A stretch of 64,000 nucleotides of DNA from Paraburkholderia ultramafica (GCF_902859915.1 NZ_CADIKK010000016.1:1-64000); one strand, 5' to 3'; shown: positions 36,258 through 46,256, counted from the stretch's first letter. Notes: generated by a model from the sequence alone, not told the origin. A program made the numbers and translations.

Positions 36258-37922
36258 ATGGAGTTCGACGCCGTTCTGATTGCGCCGCGACGAGCGGAGA
36301 GTATTGCGTGCGGGTGGTGGCACGAGCGCACCATCAACGACGAGCTCGACGCGTGTGTCGCCGGGTGTCCCGACAAGCTTGCACTCAGCGCGACGCGGGT
36401 GGACGACGGCACGACGACGCGTTTCACGTACCGCGAAATGGCGACGATGGCCGATCGCATCGCTGTCGGACTCAGCCGTCTCGGCGTGGCGCGTCATGAC
36501 GTCGTGTCGCTGCAATTGCCGAACTGGTGGCAGTTCACGCTGACATATCTCGCCTGTTCGCGGATCGGCGCGGTGCTGAATCCGCTGATGCACATCTTCC
36601 GCGAGCGCGAGCTGTCGTTCATGCTGAACCACAGCCGCAGCAAGGTGATGATCGTGCCGAAGCTGTTTCGCGGCTTCGATTTCGAGCAGATGATGAGCGG
36701 CCTGGGGAGCAGCCTTCCGCACCTGCGGCATGTCGCGGTGGTAGGCGGCGAAACGGACGGCAGGCCCAGTGCCAACAGCTTCGAGGCGCTGCTGTCCGGT
36801 CCGCCATGGGAGCTCGAAGCGGATGCGCGAGAGATCCTGACTCGCGATCGTCCCGGCCCCGACGACGTCACACAATTGCTCTATACGTCGGGCACGACCG
36901 GCGAGCCGAAGGGCGTGATGCACACCGCCAACACGCTGCTTGCCAATATCGTGCCCTACGCGGCGGTCATGCACCTGAACGCTGACGACGTCGTATTGAT
37001 GGCCTCGCCGATGGCGCATCAGACCGGCTTCATGTATGGCCTGATGATGCCCATCGTGCTGCGCGCCCGCGCGGTGCTGCAGGACGTCTGGCAACCGGCG
37101 AAGGCACTCGACACGGTCCGCAACGAAGGCGTGACCTTCACGATGGCATCGACCGTGTTCCTGACCGATCTGGCCGCCACGGTGACTGAAACACGAACGC
37201 CAGTGCCGACGCTGCGTACCTTCCTGTGCGCCGGCGCGCCGATTCCGGGGCCGCTCGTCGAACACGCGCGCAAGGCGATCGGCGTGAAGATCGTGTCGGC
37301 CTGGGGGATGACGGAGATGGGCGCGGTCACGCTGACCCAACTCGATGACGACGACGAGCGTTCGTTCACGACCGACGGTTGTCCGCTGCCCGGCGTCGAG
37401 GTGCGCGTGATCGATGACGCCGACACGCCGTTGCCTGTGGGCGCGACTGGCCGCCTGCTGGTGCGTTCGTGTTCCGCGTTCGGCGGCTATCTGCATCGTT
37501 CGAAACTCAATGCAACCGATGCCGACGGCTGGTTCGATACCGGCGACCTCGCGTATCTCGACGCACGCGGCTACATCCGCATTAGCGGGCGCAGCAAGGA
37601 CGTGATCATTCGCGGCGGCGAAAATATTCCGGTGGTCGAAATCGAGGCGCTCCTATATCGCCACCCGGCGATCGCAGCGGCCGCGATCGTCGCCTATCCG
37701 GACGAACGTCTGGGCGAGCGCGCCTGTGCGGCTGTTGTTCCAAGGCCCGGCGAGCATATCGATTTGCCGGCCATCGTCCAGTTTCTGAAGTCGCACAAGG
37801 TGGCCGCGCAGTATGTCCCGGAACGGCTGGTGGTGCTCGATGCGCTGCCGGTGACGCCCTCCGGCAAAGTCCAGAAGTTCAGGCTGCGCGACGCGTTGCG
37901 CGAGGACATCGCCTCGAACTAG
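36258..37922 (+). CDS. aliA: Cyclohexanecarboxylate-CoA ligase (AMP-forming)
   Basis: A 554-residue ANL-family ligase. It carries the P-loop-like LLYTSGTTGEPKG, SAWGMTEMGAV, DGWFDTGDLAYLD, GRSKDVIIRGGENI and the C-terminal PSGKVQKF with the catalytic Lys. It activates cyclohexanecarboxylate (and perhaps related alicyclic acids) with ATP and CoA, the entry step of the pathway. GGAGAC lies 8 bp before the ATG at 36258. The substrate is assigned from context with badHI/aliB/badK; sequence alone would only say medium-chain/alicyclic acyl-CoA ligase. Confidence 0.88.
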   Translation: MEFDAVLIAPRRAESIACGWWHERTINDELDACVAGCPDKLALSATRVDDGTTTRFTYREMATMADRIAVGLSRLGVARHDVVSLQLPNWWQFTLTYLACSRIGAVLNPLMHIFRERELSFMLNHSRSKVMIVPKLFRGFDFEQMMSGLGSSLPHLRHVAVVGGETDGRPSANSFEALLSGPPWELEADAREILTRDRPGPDDVTQLLYTSGTTGEPKGVMHTANTLLANIVPYAAVMHLNADDVVLMASPMAHQTGFMYGLMMPIVLRARAVLQDVWQPAKALDTVRNEGVTFTMASTVFLTDLAATVTETRTPVPTLRTFLCAGAPIPGPLVEHARKAIGVKIVSAWGMTEMGAVTLTQLDDDDERSFTTDGCPLPGVEVRVIDDADTPLPVGATGRLLVRSCSAFGGYLHRSKLNATDADGWFDTGDLAYLDARGYIRISGRSKDVIIRGGENIPVVEIEALLYRHPAIAAAAIVAYPDERLGERACAAVVPRPGEHIDLPAIVQFLKSHKVAAQYVPERLVVLDALPVTPSGKVQKFRLRDALREDIASN

Positions 37923-37988
37923 CTCGATACGTGGACTCGAGAAGCATCGAGTGCCCGTGCGGCTGCAATGAAACAGGGAGCGGAAAGC

Positions 37989-38765
37989 ATGGATGAGCAA
38001 CCGGTTGTCGTCGAAACCGTGGGACGGGTCGGTGTCATCACGCTGAACCGGCCGCAGCAGATGAACGCGCTCAACGACGCGTTGATGGATGCGCTAGGCG
38101 TTGCGCTGCTGCGCTTCGATGCCGACGACAGCATCGGCGCGATCGTCATTACCGGCAACGCGCAGGCGTTTGCCGCCGGCGCCGACATCGCCGCGATGGC
38201 CGGCTGGAGTTACATGGATGTGTACCGCAGCGACTTCATCACGCGCAACTGGGAGACCATCCGCCGCGTGCGCAAACCGGTCATTGCCGCGGTCGCGGGC
38301 TTTGCGCTGGGCGGCGGCTGTGAACTGGCGCTGGCGTGCGACATCCTGATCGCCGCCGACAACGCCCGTTTCGGTCTGCCCGAAATCAAGCTGGCGATGT
38401 TGCCTGGCGCGGGCGGGACGCAGCGGCTGCCGCGCGCGATCGGCAAGGCCAAGGCGATGGACATGTGTCTGAGCGCGCGCATGTTGAACGCGGCAGAGGC
38501 GGAGCGTGGCGGCCTAGTCTCGCGCGTAGTGCCGGCCGACGCGTTGCGCGATGAAAGCGTCGCGCTTGCCGCGACGATCGCGGGCTATTCACTGCCCGCG
38601 TTGATGGCGATCAAGGAGTCGGTCAACCGCGCGTACGAGAGCTCGCTGACCGAGGGCATCGGATTCGAACGGCGGCAACTGCATGCGCGCTTCGCCAGCG
38701 ACGATGCGCACGAAGGGATGAACGCCTTTCTCGACAAACGCAAACCGGTGTTCAAGCACCGCTGA
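37989..38765 (+). CDS. badK: Cyclohex-1-ene-1-carboxyl-CoA hydratase (crotonase family)
   Basis: A 258-residue enoyl-CoA hydratase. It has NRPQQMNALND, AFAAGADIAAM (oxyanion loop), GFALGGGCELALACD and PEIKLAMLPGAGGTQRLPR with the two acidic catalytic positions (Glu in GGGCE, Glu in PEIKL). It should hydrate the ring double bond to 2-hydroxycyclohexanecarboxyl-CoA, the BadH substrate. I chose the ATG at 37989 with GGGAG upstream over the 37968 ATG. It is the last gene of the operon. Confidence 0.87.
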   Translation: MDEQPVVVETVGRVGVITLNRPQQMNALNDALMDALGVALLRFDADDSIGAIVITGNAQAFAAGADIAAMAGWSYMDVYRSDFITRNWETIRRVRKPVIAAVAGFALGGGCELALACDILIAADNARFGLPEIKLAMLPGAGGTQRLPRAIGKAKAMDMCLSARMLNAAEAERGGLVSRVVPADALRDESVALAATIAGYSLPALMAIKESVNRAYESSLTEGIGFERRQLHARFASDDAHEGMNAFLDKRKPVFKHR

Positions 38766-38953
38766 TTCTTGAGCGGGCGCGGCGGTGGTGAGCGGGTTGA
38801 GGTATCGGCAAGCCACGTCAAATTACGCAACTAACTGTCTGCGCCGGCTGCGCCACCTAAAATGCAAAGCGAGGCCTCGCGCTGGATTTTTTTGCGTTGT
38901 AGCTACACCGTGCTTGCAGGAACGAGGGCACTCGCGGCGCCCTCATCGATTTA

Positions 38954-39352
38954 TCAGCTCGTATGACTGATGGCGGTATGCTTGCCGTGGTGTGAATTCG
39001 CGCTCACCCGTGTGTGCGAGCGTGAATGGGCCTGATCTGCATCGCCTGCGTGAAACCCGGGACGGCTCGTTTGAGAGACAGCGCGATCTGCCTGCGTGTC
39101 CGACCGATCCGCTGCGCGGGCAAGCCCCGCATCGCGGTCGCCTGAATTAAAGCCGTTCGTGTTGCTCATGCCCTTGCTGCTCATGTGACCGGCGGACATG
39201 CCGCCCGTGTTGCCGCCCAGTCCACCGTGTCCGGCCCCTCCGCCGTTTCCTCCTCCGTTACCGCCTCCACCGCCATTGCCACCTGCTCCTGCAACCGCTG
39301 ACATGGACGCAAATGCCACGAGAGCGGCGCCAATCCATTGCACTGTTTTCAT
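38954..39352 (-). CDS. Glycine-rich secreted protein
   Basis: A 132-residue protein with a signal peptide (MKTVQWIGAALVAFASMSAVAGA), followed by about 30 residues that are almost entirely Gly, Asn and Ala, then a Ser/His/Asp-rich tail. No known domain. Low-complexity secreted proteins like this are often envelope or matrix components; function is unknown. It stands alone between badK and the small-protein group. Confidence 0.6.
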   Translation of the reverse strand: MKTVQWIGAALVAFASMSAVAGAGGNGGGGGNGGGNGGGAGHGGLGGNTGGMSAGHMSSKGMSNTNGFNSGDRDAGLARAADRSDTQADRAVSQTSRPGFHAGDADQAHSRSHTRVSANSHHGKHTAISHTS

Positions 39353-39838
39353 CTTCGCACTCCATGGTCTGCTTGACTCTTTCGATTGTACGAACGGCGC
39401 CCGGCCATCACGCTTGTCCGCCAGCGGCTGTCCCTCTCGTTGAGCGGTCAGCGTCGTTCGTCCTTATCACTTGCACTAGCAACTTTTCCAGTGATTTTGC
39501 ACGCGCTTATTTGGTCTCGCTCATCCGACCTCGCGCATCGTTGGGATCAACGTTGTACCGGTTGATCGACATGACGGCGGTAGCTTCCTGCCATGCAGGG
39601 AGAGATCCCGCGCAAAATTGTAAGGGAGCGTAATTCGGCACCGTCGCGATATTTGGTCAAACAGCTTCTGAATGGAATCCGTTTCGTCACGCAACTCGTG
39701 CCGGATCCGTAACCGGGAGGACCCTTGCAACGATCCCGTGTGAACATCAAAAGGCCGTCCGCGGCGTAATTTCCCGATACACATCGTTGCAAATCCGGTC
39801 TTCGGCGGATCCACAATGCCGCATCGGAGAAAAAAATC
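39353..39838. other. Intergenic stretch between small envelope genes
   Basis: Nothing convincing is seen in 486 bp. It separates divergently arranged small envelope genes and probably carries their promoters. Confidence 0.4.
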
Positions 39839-40015
39839 ATGATCAGAACCTTGCTTGTCGTTGCACTCGCGGTTGGCCTCGCCGGCTGCGTTGTAGCTCC
39901 GCCGTACGCTTACGCGCCTGCGCCCGCCTATGGTTACGCGCCTGGCTATTACGCCGTGCCGTCCGTCGATATCGGCGTCGGCTTCGGCGGCTATGGTCAC
40001 GGCTGGCGCCACTAA
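39839..40015 (+). CDS. Small lipoprotein, 58 residues
   Basis: The ATG at 39839 has GGAGA eight bases upstream. MIRTLLVVALAVGLAGC is a lipoprotein signal with lipobox LAGC. The mature 42 residues are rich in Tyr, Ala, Pro and Gly with a Gly-rich end. It resembles the tiny Tyr/Pro-rich envelope lipoproteins common in Burkholderia. Role unknown. Confidence 0.65.
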   Translation: MIRTLLVVALAVGLAGCVVAPPYAYAPAPAYGYAPGYYAVPSVDIGVGFGGYGHGWRH

Positions 40016-40114
40016 TCACCGCGTCCCAACGTGTGCACCAGCCCGTGCGGCACAATCGTCATTGTGGCTGGGTTGGTTCAACTCGCCGAGTCGTCTGGGG
40101 GCGCTCTAACCGGA

Positions 40115-40375
40115 ATGATTTTCGTGAAGAAGCATAGACTCTTGCTGGCTGCGCTATGCGCCTCGATGCTCAGCCCACTGGCTTCGGCCGATGTATCCCA
40201 CGCAGCCCATCACATGAAGGACGCCACCGTACGCGGCGTCAAGAAAACCGGGGAGGTCGCGCGCGAGGCAGCTCACGGCACGGCTCATGCGGCCAGGACT
40301 GTCGCTCACGACATAGCAGCCAAAACGCGCGAAGGCTATCACGCGGCCAGGCGAGCGGTGCACAAAGAGGCATAA
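40115..40375 (+). CDS. Small secreted basic protein
   Basis: An 86-residue frame from the ATG at 40115, which gives a signal peptide (KKHRLLLAALCASMLSPLASA); the open frame extends to 40031. The mature part is His/Ala/Lys/Arg-rich (AAHHMKDATVRGVKKTG), helical and basic. Function unknown. It follows the small lipoprotein by 100 bp on the same strand. Confidence 0.5.
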   Translation: MIFVKKHRLLLAALCASMLSPLASADVSHAAHHMKDATVRGVKKTGEVAREAAHGTAHAARTVAHDIAAKTREGYHAARRAVHKEA

Positions 40376-40519
40376 CGCTGGTGCGCGATCAGTAGAACAA
40401 TCTGTCACAAGTTCGCGTTGAAGCGGGCGTGGCAACGCTACACACTGCATGCGACTGGACAACGATGGATACGTGTGACGTGACCGACAGTAGCTTATTG
40501 CTGCTCTTTCCGGGGAAAT

Positions 40520-40777
40520 ATGAAACGTCCATTAATTGTCGCCGCGCTAGCAGGTATTGGAATCGGTGCGTCAGGACTTGCGCATGCTGTTGACGTTGGG
40601 GCTGGCATCAATGTTGGCGTTCCGCGGCCAGTCGTGGTCGCACCGGCACCGGTGGTCGTAGTGTCGCCCGGTTGGCACGGCGACCGTTACTGGGACGTTG
40701 GACTAAACCGCTCACGCGGACATTGGATCGTCTGCTCCGCCGCAGCCAACGGACTTTCGCGAATGAACGTTGTTTAA
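40520..40777 (+). CDS. Small secreted protein, probably truncated or frameshifted
   Basis: An 85-residue frame with GGGGAAAT upstream. It begins with a signal peptide ending GLAHAVDVG, followed by Val/Pro repeats and WHGDRYWD. That pattern matches a family of Burkholderia exported proteins whose ends are Arg/His/Tyr-rich; here the last 25 residues look out of frame, so a small indel near 40690 is possible. Confidence 0.5.
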   Translation: MKRPLIVAALAGIGIGASGLAHAVDVGAGINVGVPRPVVVAPAPVVVVSPGWHGDRYWDVGLNRSRGHWIVCSAAANGLSRMNVV

Positions 40778-41124
40778 GATCCCGATTGCATACTCCCGAC
40801 CCACACGGGTTTTTCGCGTTGCACGAATGCAGCCATCGGGAGTACGAATCTGCCGCTTCGGTCGTGCGTGAGATCCGTGCAGTAAGCTGGGTGCCTGGAT
40901 TTTGCCCGGATGGGCGCATACTACTGGTCGCTCATGCTGTCATGTCGTGACGCGAAGGCGAGCACGTCGATCGATCGCGGCTCTCTACGCATGGCATCTG
41001 GCGGAAACTGTGGGATGGATGGCATTCCCGCCATGCGGTACTTGCGTACAGTTCGTCTGTCCATCCCAATCTGGCCCGCCGTATCTATGGCAGCCCCTGT
41101 TCACGTAAGCAACGAGGTACTGCG
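40778..41124. other. Intergenic, no gene seen
   Basis: About 350 bp without supported features between the small secreted protein and the isonitrile hydratase. Confidence 0.4.
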
Positions 41125-41802
41125 ATGACGCTTCGTATCGGCTTTCTCCTGTTCCCGCAAGTACAGCAACTCGACCTGACCGGGCCGCATGACGTTTTCG
41201 CATCGCTGCCCGATGCGACAGTCCATCTTGTCTGGAAAAACCTCGCGCCGCTGAAGGCAAGCAGTGGCCTCACGTTGACGCCGGACACCACGTTCGACAG
41301 TTGTCCGCCGCTCGACGTGATATGCATACCTGGCGGTGCCGGGGTTGGAGATCTGATGGAGGACCAGGAGACGCTCGGATTCATCCGGCAGCAAGCAGGA
41401 AATGCGCGCTTTGTGACGTCCGTCTGTACCGGTGCCCTCGTACTTGGAGCGGCCGGTCTGCTACGTGGGCGCCGAGCGACGACGCACTGGGCGTTTCACG
41501 AATTGCTCGGCCCGTTGGGCGCAATTCCCGTGCGCGATCGGGTGGTCCGCGACGGCAATCTGGTGACCGGTGGTGGCATTACCGCGGGAATCGATTTTGC
41601 CTTGATGCTGGCGAGTGAACTGGTTGGCGAGGAGGAGGCACAAGCGGTCCAGCTGGAGCTGGAATATGCGCCCGCTCCGCCGTTTGACGCGGGTAGCCCG
41701 GACACTGCACCACAGTCCGTTGTAGAACGGGTGCGTCAGCGGTCGGCAGGCTCGCTAGCGCGGCGCGAGCAGATCATTGGGCGGATTGCCTCATCCCTTT
41801 GA
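41125..41802 (+). CDS. inhA: Isonitrile hydratase (cyclohexyl-isocyanide hydratase, DJ-1/PfpI family)
   Basis: A 225-residue DJ-1/PfpI-fold enzyme. The nucleophile elbow TSVCTGALVLGAAGLL places Cys101 and LFPQVQQLDLTGPHD holds Asp17; both positions correspond to the catalytic pair described for the Pseudomonas isonitrile hydratase, and the whole sequence resembles it closely. It converts isonitriles to N-substituted formamides. It is a single gene, with the AKR/SnoaL pair downstream. It lies 7.4 kb from a nitrile hydratase, so the replicon has both nitrile-type detoxification enzymes. Confidence 0.87.
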   Translation: MTLRIGFLLFPQVQQLDLTGPHDVFASLPDATVHLVWKNLAPLKASSGLTLTPDTTFDSCPPLDVICIPGGAGVGDLMEDQETLGFIRQQAGNARFVTSVCTGALVLGAAGLLRGRRATTHWAFHELLGPLGAIPVRDRVVRDGNLVTGGGITAGIDFALMLASELVGEEEAQAVQLELEYAPAPPFDAGSPDTAPQSVVERVRQRSAGSLARREQIIGRIASSL

Positions 41803-42098
41803 GGCGGGTTGGCTAGCCGCAAGTCCTGACGGAGTTTGCGGACATCCGCGTCGGTGAGTTCATTCAGGCCAGGGGAGCGGATGAGCGCGATTGGCCCGCC
41901 CAGTCCGGTCCGAAGCCGATCATGCGGTTGGCGCTCGGTTTGACCCTGATGTCGGCTGAGTCGCGAGTCAACGCGACTCGATTTGACGCCTTCAACTCCC
42001 GCCCATCCAACACCAATCCGGCCTGACCTGGCGCCGCAATTGCGGGCCCAAGCGTCAGTCGTTCGTCGCAACGCATGAAATAGGGCGGAGGTGCCGCC

Positions 42099-43041
42099 AT
42101 GATTGAGTCTTCCGATTTCCGCAACAAAACTATCGTGCTTGGTCACGGAAGCGGACGTATGCCCGCGCTCGGATTTGGCACGCTGATCCCTGATGCAGCT
42201 ACGACGATCAGTGCTACTGGAGACGCGCTGAAAGCCGGCTATCGACACCTCGATTGCGCCGAGCGATATCGGAACGAGCGCGAGGTGGGCGAGGCCCTGC
42301 GCATAGGGCTTGCCGCCGGAGGGATCGCGCGCGAAGAGATCTTCGTGACCACAAAATTGTGGAACTCCAACCATCGGCCCGAGCGTGTCGAACCGGCTTT
42401 CGACGCAAGTCTTGAAAGACTCGGGCTCGACTATCTCGATCTCTATCTGATTCACACTCCGTTTGCATTTCAACCGGGAGATGAGCAGGATCCGCGCGAT
42501 GAAAACGGTCATGTCATCTACGATAAAGGTGTGACTTTGCTAGAGACGTGGAGGGCGATGGAAGATCTCGTCGACCACGGAAGATGCCGGGCCATAGGAC
42601 TGTCTGACATCGGCTTGAGCGAATTGCGACCTCTCTATGAGTCGGCACGAATCAAGCCGGCAGTGGTGCAGGTCGAAGCACATCCCTATCTCCCGGAAAC
42701 GGAACTACTGGAGTTCTGCAAGGAGAAAGCGATCGTGTGTTTGGCCTTTCCGCCATTGGGCCACGGAATCAGGCTGGGGGCCGCTCGAGGACCCGGTCAT
42801 CTCGCGGATCGCCTTGCGAATAGGAAAGACGCCTGCGCAAGTACTGCTTGCGTGGGCGATTCAACGTGGCGGGGCATTGCTCACCACGCCCAAAACCGCG
42901 GCCCGCGCGCGCGAGAATCTCGATATCACCACGCTTCCAGCAGAAGCGTTCGACGAGATCAACCGGATTGAGACGAGGCAGAGGTTCAACGAAGTCGTCG
43001 AGACGGGCAGCCCCGGGTTTATTCCGCGGCGTATGCAATAG
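42099..43041 (+). pseudogene. Aldo/keto reductase with a +1 frameshift
   Basis: The first frame (from ATG 42099) is an intact AKR N-terminal 225 residues: ALGFGTLIPD, HLDCAERYRNE with the catalytic Asp/Tyr, TTKLW, and YLIHTPF. After PPLGHGIRLG the frame derails, while a second frame continues exactly where the family would, with GPLEDPVIS, IGKTPAQVLLAWAIQRG and TPKTAARARENLD, to a stop at 43041. The shift is at a run of five G at 42776-42780; removing one restores a full-length enzyme of about 314 residues. Either a recent mutation or a sequencing error in the homopolymer. Confidence 0.85.
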
Positions 43042-43071
43042 CTTGACTTGAACGGTATCCGGAGGCACTCC

Positions 43072-43455
43072 ATGCAGGAAGAAACAATACGTGAAGCCCT
43101 GAATGCGCACTGGCAGGCGTCGGCGGCCGGCGATCTCGACGCAGAGCACGATATTTACGATGACGATGCCATCTGTGACTATCCCCAATCAGGTGAACGA
43201 ATCCTCGGGCGAATTAATTTACAGGCATTGCGGAGTCATCATCCAGATAAGCCATCAGGTTTCGATGTCAGGCGAATTCAAGGAGAAGGCAATCTCTGGA
43301 TCACGGAATACTCCATCACCTACGACGGGCGAGCGGCTTACACGGTGAGCATCATGGAGTTCTGCAACGGCAAAGTCATTCACGAGACCCAGTATTTTTC
43401 GGATCCCTTCGAAGCACCGGGTTGGCGGAGCCAATGGGTTCAGAAGATCGCGTGA
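43072..43455 (+). CDS. SnoaL-like / NTF2-fold protein
   Basis: A 127-residue protein with the cystatin-like alpha+beta barrel pattern of SnoaL-type proteins: an N-terminal helix (IREALNAHWQASAAGDLDAE), DIYDDDAICDYPQSGERILGR and a C-terminal HETQYFSDPFEAP. I chose the ATG at 43072 with GGAGG upstream; the frame opens at 43048. It follows the broken AKR by 30 bp, so the two were probably an operon. The reaction is not predictable. Confidence 0.75.
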   Translation: MQEETIREALNAHWQASAAGDLDAEHDIYDDDAICDYPQSGERILGRINLQALRSHHPDKPSGFDVRRIQGEGNLWITEYSITYDGRAAYTVSIMEFCNGKVIHETQYFSDPFEAPGWRSQWVQKIA

Positions 43456-43645
43456 CGCTCGGACATGGGGGCGGCTACGCCCAGGAAGCGGCCGTCCGGT
43501 TTACGATTGTGAGCGCTGCCTGATAGGCCATTGCCCGCACCGTCGATAGCTTGCCGGTAGCTATAGCGGGTGAGTCTCCGACTCTCGGCGCTCTTTCTCG
43601 GTCTTGGCCGCTACCCGCTTAAGCTCATTGGGCAGCGGCTCAAAT

Positions 43646-44281
43646 CTAGTGCCATCGCATTCCGCCGGAACCGCGCATTTCGCCGGATCCATGCATTCCG
43701 CCGGACGCGTGCATTCCAGCGGGTGGTAGCGTTCCAACGGGGCCGTGCGCCCCAACGGGTCCGCGCATTCCACCGGATCCATGCATTCCACTGGGCGGCT
43801 GCATTCTAACGAACCCGTGCACGCCGCCGCCGGGGAATGGTCCGCGGTGAAAGCCCGCTGCCATTGCCGCACCGAAGTGGTTGTGATCCATCTGGTGGAA
43901 ATGATCGAAGTGATGAAAGCGATGGAAGTGGTGGAAGTGGTGGAAGTGGTGGAAACGATCGACAAAGATGAAAGTCACGCCTGCGCCGATGAACAGCGGC
44001 GGCCCCCAATACCATGGGTCGGGATAGGGGTAGGCCGCGACCGGGTACCACATCACGCTGCCATCAGGCTCTTGCACGATCTGCCATGTCCCGTCAGGTT
44101 GCAGGCACGCACGTCCGACGATCTGCTGCATCGTGCCGTCGATTTCTGCCTGCCCCGCGACCGCGCGGCAATTCCCGCCACTCTCGGCTGGCGCGGGTGA
44201 TTCGTCGTACGTTTGAGCAAGGGCCGAGGCAGAAAAGCCGAGACAGACGAGCACTGTCCCGAAGCGAAGTAGTTTGTCCAT
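43646..44281 (-). CDS. Secreted His/Met/Gly-rich repeat protein
   Basis: A 211-residue exported protein. The ATG at 44281 gives a signal peptide (MDKLLRFGTVLVCLGFSASALAQ). The middle has two Cys and a Tyr/Pro/Trp-rich segment, then a striking run of repeated FHHFHH triplets, followed by a tail of short repeats built from GMHGSGGM/MRGPVG. His-, Met- and Gly-rich exported proteins often bind metals such as copper; that is inference. The tail repeats are visible in DNA as GCATTCC-centred units at about 43660-43815. Confidence 0.65.
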   Translation of the reverse strand: MDKLLRFGTVLVCLGFSASALAQTYDESPAPAESGGNCRAVAGQAEIDGTMQQIVGRACLQPDGTWQIVQEPDGSVMWYPVAAYPYPDPWYWGPPLFIGAGVTFIFVDRFHHFHHFHHFHRFHHFDHFHQMDHNHFGAAMAAGFHRGPFPGGGVHGFVRMQPPSGMHGSGGMRGPVGAHGPVGTLPPAGMHASGGMHGSGEMRGSGGMRWH

Positions 44282-44811
44282 GATGGGATCCTGCATGTAT
44301 CCCCGACGTGGCGCGCAGCGTCACCGGCGCAGCTGGCACATCGGTCTGCTTGGCGAACCTTGCGGGCATGGTTGCCTAATACGTAAACGATAGACCACGC
44401 CGGCTTATTCCGGTGCGCCATCTATGGCGGAGTATCCAGGCTGACAGCTGTGCGTCAGGACGTCGAACGTCTGTTGCGGGCCGACATGGGCCCAAAAACG
44501 CATTTCGCAGCACGCGGCCATCTACGGTCATTCGCCTGCGCATCGCGTGTCGGGGCGACTCTCGCCGCGGCCTGTTGCTGTCGATCAGTCTCGAACCAGA
44601 TGGCAGCGAGGCGCTCGAATTTCGCTGCCTTCATACAATCATCACGCAATCCGAGGAGCCTTGCTTGTGCCCAGCGGCGGCCGGTGCGCGTGAGCTTCGA
44701 GGCAACACCCGTGCAATGAGCATACGTGCGGCACATGTGACGCACCGCCTGGCTGTTACTGGTTTGATACACCCGCAGCGCAAACAGCAATGCTCTTCCG
44801 GGAGAGAGACA
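44282..44811. other. Intergenic, 530 bp
   Basis: The phosphoesterase frame extends back to 44413, but that part has chance-like composition and no ribosome site, so it is treated as non-coding. No other feature is seen. Confidence 0.45.
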
Positions 44812-46251
44812 GTGACCAACCAACTCAAAAAGATCGAGCATATCGTCGTGCTCATGCTGGAAAACCGGTCGTTCGATCAGATGCTCGGCTTTCTCTATAG
44901 CGCCGATCGCCCTGCCTCGGTCGATCACTTTGACGGGCTCACAGGCAAAGAGTCGAATCCTGACGATCATCAGCGCGAGATCGCCGTATACAAGATCGAG
45001 GAAGCCGACCCGCATGCCTACTTGATGCCCGGTGCTGATCCGGGCGAGGGCTTCCTGAACACGACCTATCAGCTTTACTCGAACGACGCCCCCGCGCCCG
45101 GCGACGTGCCCACGAACAAGGGCTTTGTGCTCAACTTCAAGGCGGCGATCGCATCCGATCTCGCCAAGCACTACAAGGACACGTTGCCTGGTACCGTCGC
45201 TTCCCAGATCATGGGCATGTACACGCCCGAAATGCTGCCGGTTCTCTCGGGGCTCGCGCGCGGCTACGCGGTGTGCGACGCGTGGTTCGCATCCGTTCCC
45301 ACGATGACTATGCCCAATCGCGCCTTCGCGCTCGCCGCCACGTCGCAAGGCCATCTCGACGATCACGTGAAGATCTTCACTTGCCCGAGCATCTTCGGCC
45401 GGCTCTCGGACAAGAAGCTGGACTGGGCGATTTATGGATACAACCGCGACCCGCTCACGCGCCACGACTTTCCCGACACGCAGCACGCCGACGAAGCGCA
45501 TTTCGGGCATTTCCGCGACTTCCAGCAGCGCGCCGCGGCGGGCAGTCTGCCGCCGTTCACCTTTCTTGAACCGAGCTGGGACGCGGCCGGCAACAGCCAG
45601 CATCCCAACTACGACGTGGCTGCAGGCGAGCAGTTGATTCACGATGCCTACTACGCCGTGCGCAACGGCAAGAGCTGGGAGTCCACGCTGTTCATCATCA
45701 CCTACGACGAACATGGCGGCAACTATGACCACGTGGCGCCGCCTACGGATGCGACACCGCCCAACGACGGCACAGTCGGCGAACAGGGTTTCGACTTCAA
45801 GCGCTTCGGCGTGCGCGTGCCAGCGGTGCTCGTCTCGCCGTTGATCAAGCAGAACACCGTGTTTCGCGCGAAAGTAGGACGGATCGACCATACTTCGATC
45901 CTGAAGACGATCCACGAGCGCTGGGCCACCGACCCACTCACCGAGCGCGACAAGGCGGCGGCCTCGCTCGCCGATGTACTGACGCTTGCGAATCCGCGCA
46001 CCGACGATCCGCTGAAGGGCGTCAAGGTGCCAGTGTCGTCGGTCCATCATCCGAATTCCTCGACGCCCTCCAAGCTCGACAAGATCCACGCGGCCCGTAT
46101 TGCCGCCCTGCCGATCAGAAGCGAGAAGGGGCACTACGAGCAGGCCACTCCCACATTGACCTCGGCAGCGGAAGTGAGCGACTTCATTCGCGATCGCACC
46201 GCGGCATGGAAGGAGCATTTGCGTCGTCAGCGCGAGCGGCGCGAACGGTAA
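44812..46251 (+). CDS. Phosphoesterase family protein (phospholipase C / AcpA-like)
   Basis: A 479-residue member of the phosphoesterase family (phospholipase C and acid phosphatase AcpA). [11 protein letters not shown] near the N-terminus supplies the metal-binding Glu/Asn, and [11 protein letters not shown] with the later [12 protein letters not shown] supply the Asp/His metal ligands. It hydrolyses phosphoester head groups. The start is GTG 44812 with GGAGAGAG upstream. Unlike typical Burkholderia PLCs it has no Tat signal peptide, so it would stay in the cytoplasm or use another route. Confidence 0.85.
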   Translation: MTNQLKKIEHIVVLMLENRSFDQMLGFLYSADRPASVDHFDGLTGKESNPDDHQREIAVYKIEEADPHAYLMPGADPGEGFLNTTYQLYSNDAPAPGDVPTNKGFVLNFKAAIASDLAKHYKDTLPGTVASQIMGMYTPEMLPVLSGLARGYAVCDAWFASVPTMTMPNRAFALAATSQGHLDDHVKIFTCPSIFGRLSDKKLDWAIYGYNRDPLTRHDFPDTQHADEAHFGHFRDFQQRAAAGSLPPFTFLEPSWDAAGNSQHPNYDVAAGEQLIHDAYYAVRNGKSWESTLFIITYDEHGGNYDHVAPPTDATPPNDGTVGEQGFDFKRFGVRVPAVLVSPLIKQNTVFRAKVGRIDHTSILKTIHERWATDPLTERDKAAASLADVLTLANPRTDDPLKGVKVPVSSVHHPNSSTPSKLDKIHAARIAALPIRSEKGHYEQATPTLTSAAEVSDFIRDRTAAWKEHLRRQRERRER

Positions 46252-46256
46252 CGGGT

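Noticed and set aside
34947-37496. 849-codon open frame on the minus strand
   Set aside because: It is antisense to aliB and aliA, is His/Arg/Gln-rich, and has no domain; it is a by-product of high-GC codon use.
44413-44811. 133-codon N-terminal extension of the phosphoesterase
   Set aside because: Chance-like composition; GTG 44812 has a good ribosome site and starts exactly at the conserved domain.
44455-46218. 587-codon open frame on the minus strand
   Set aside because: Antisense to the phosphoesterase, whose catalytic motifs are intact.
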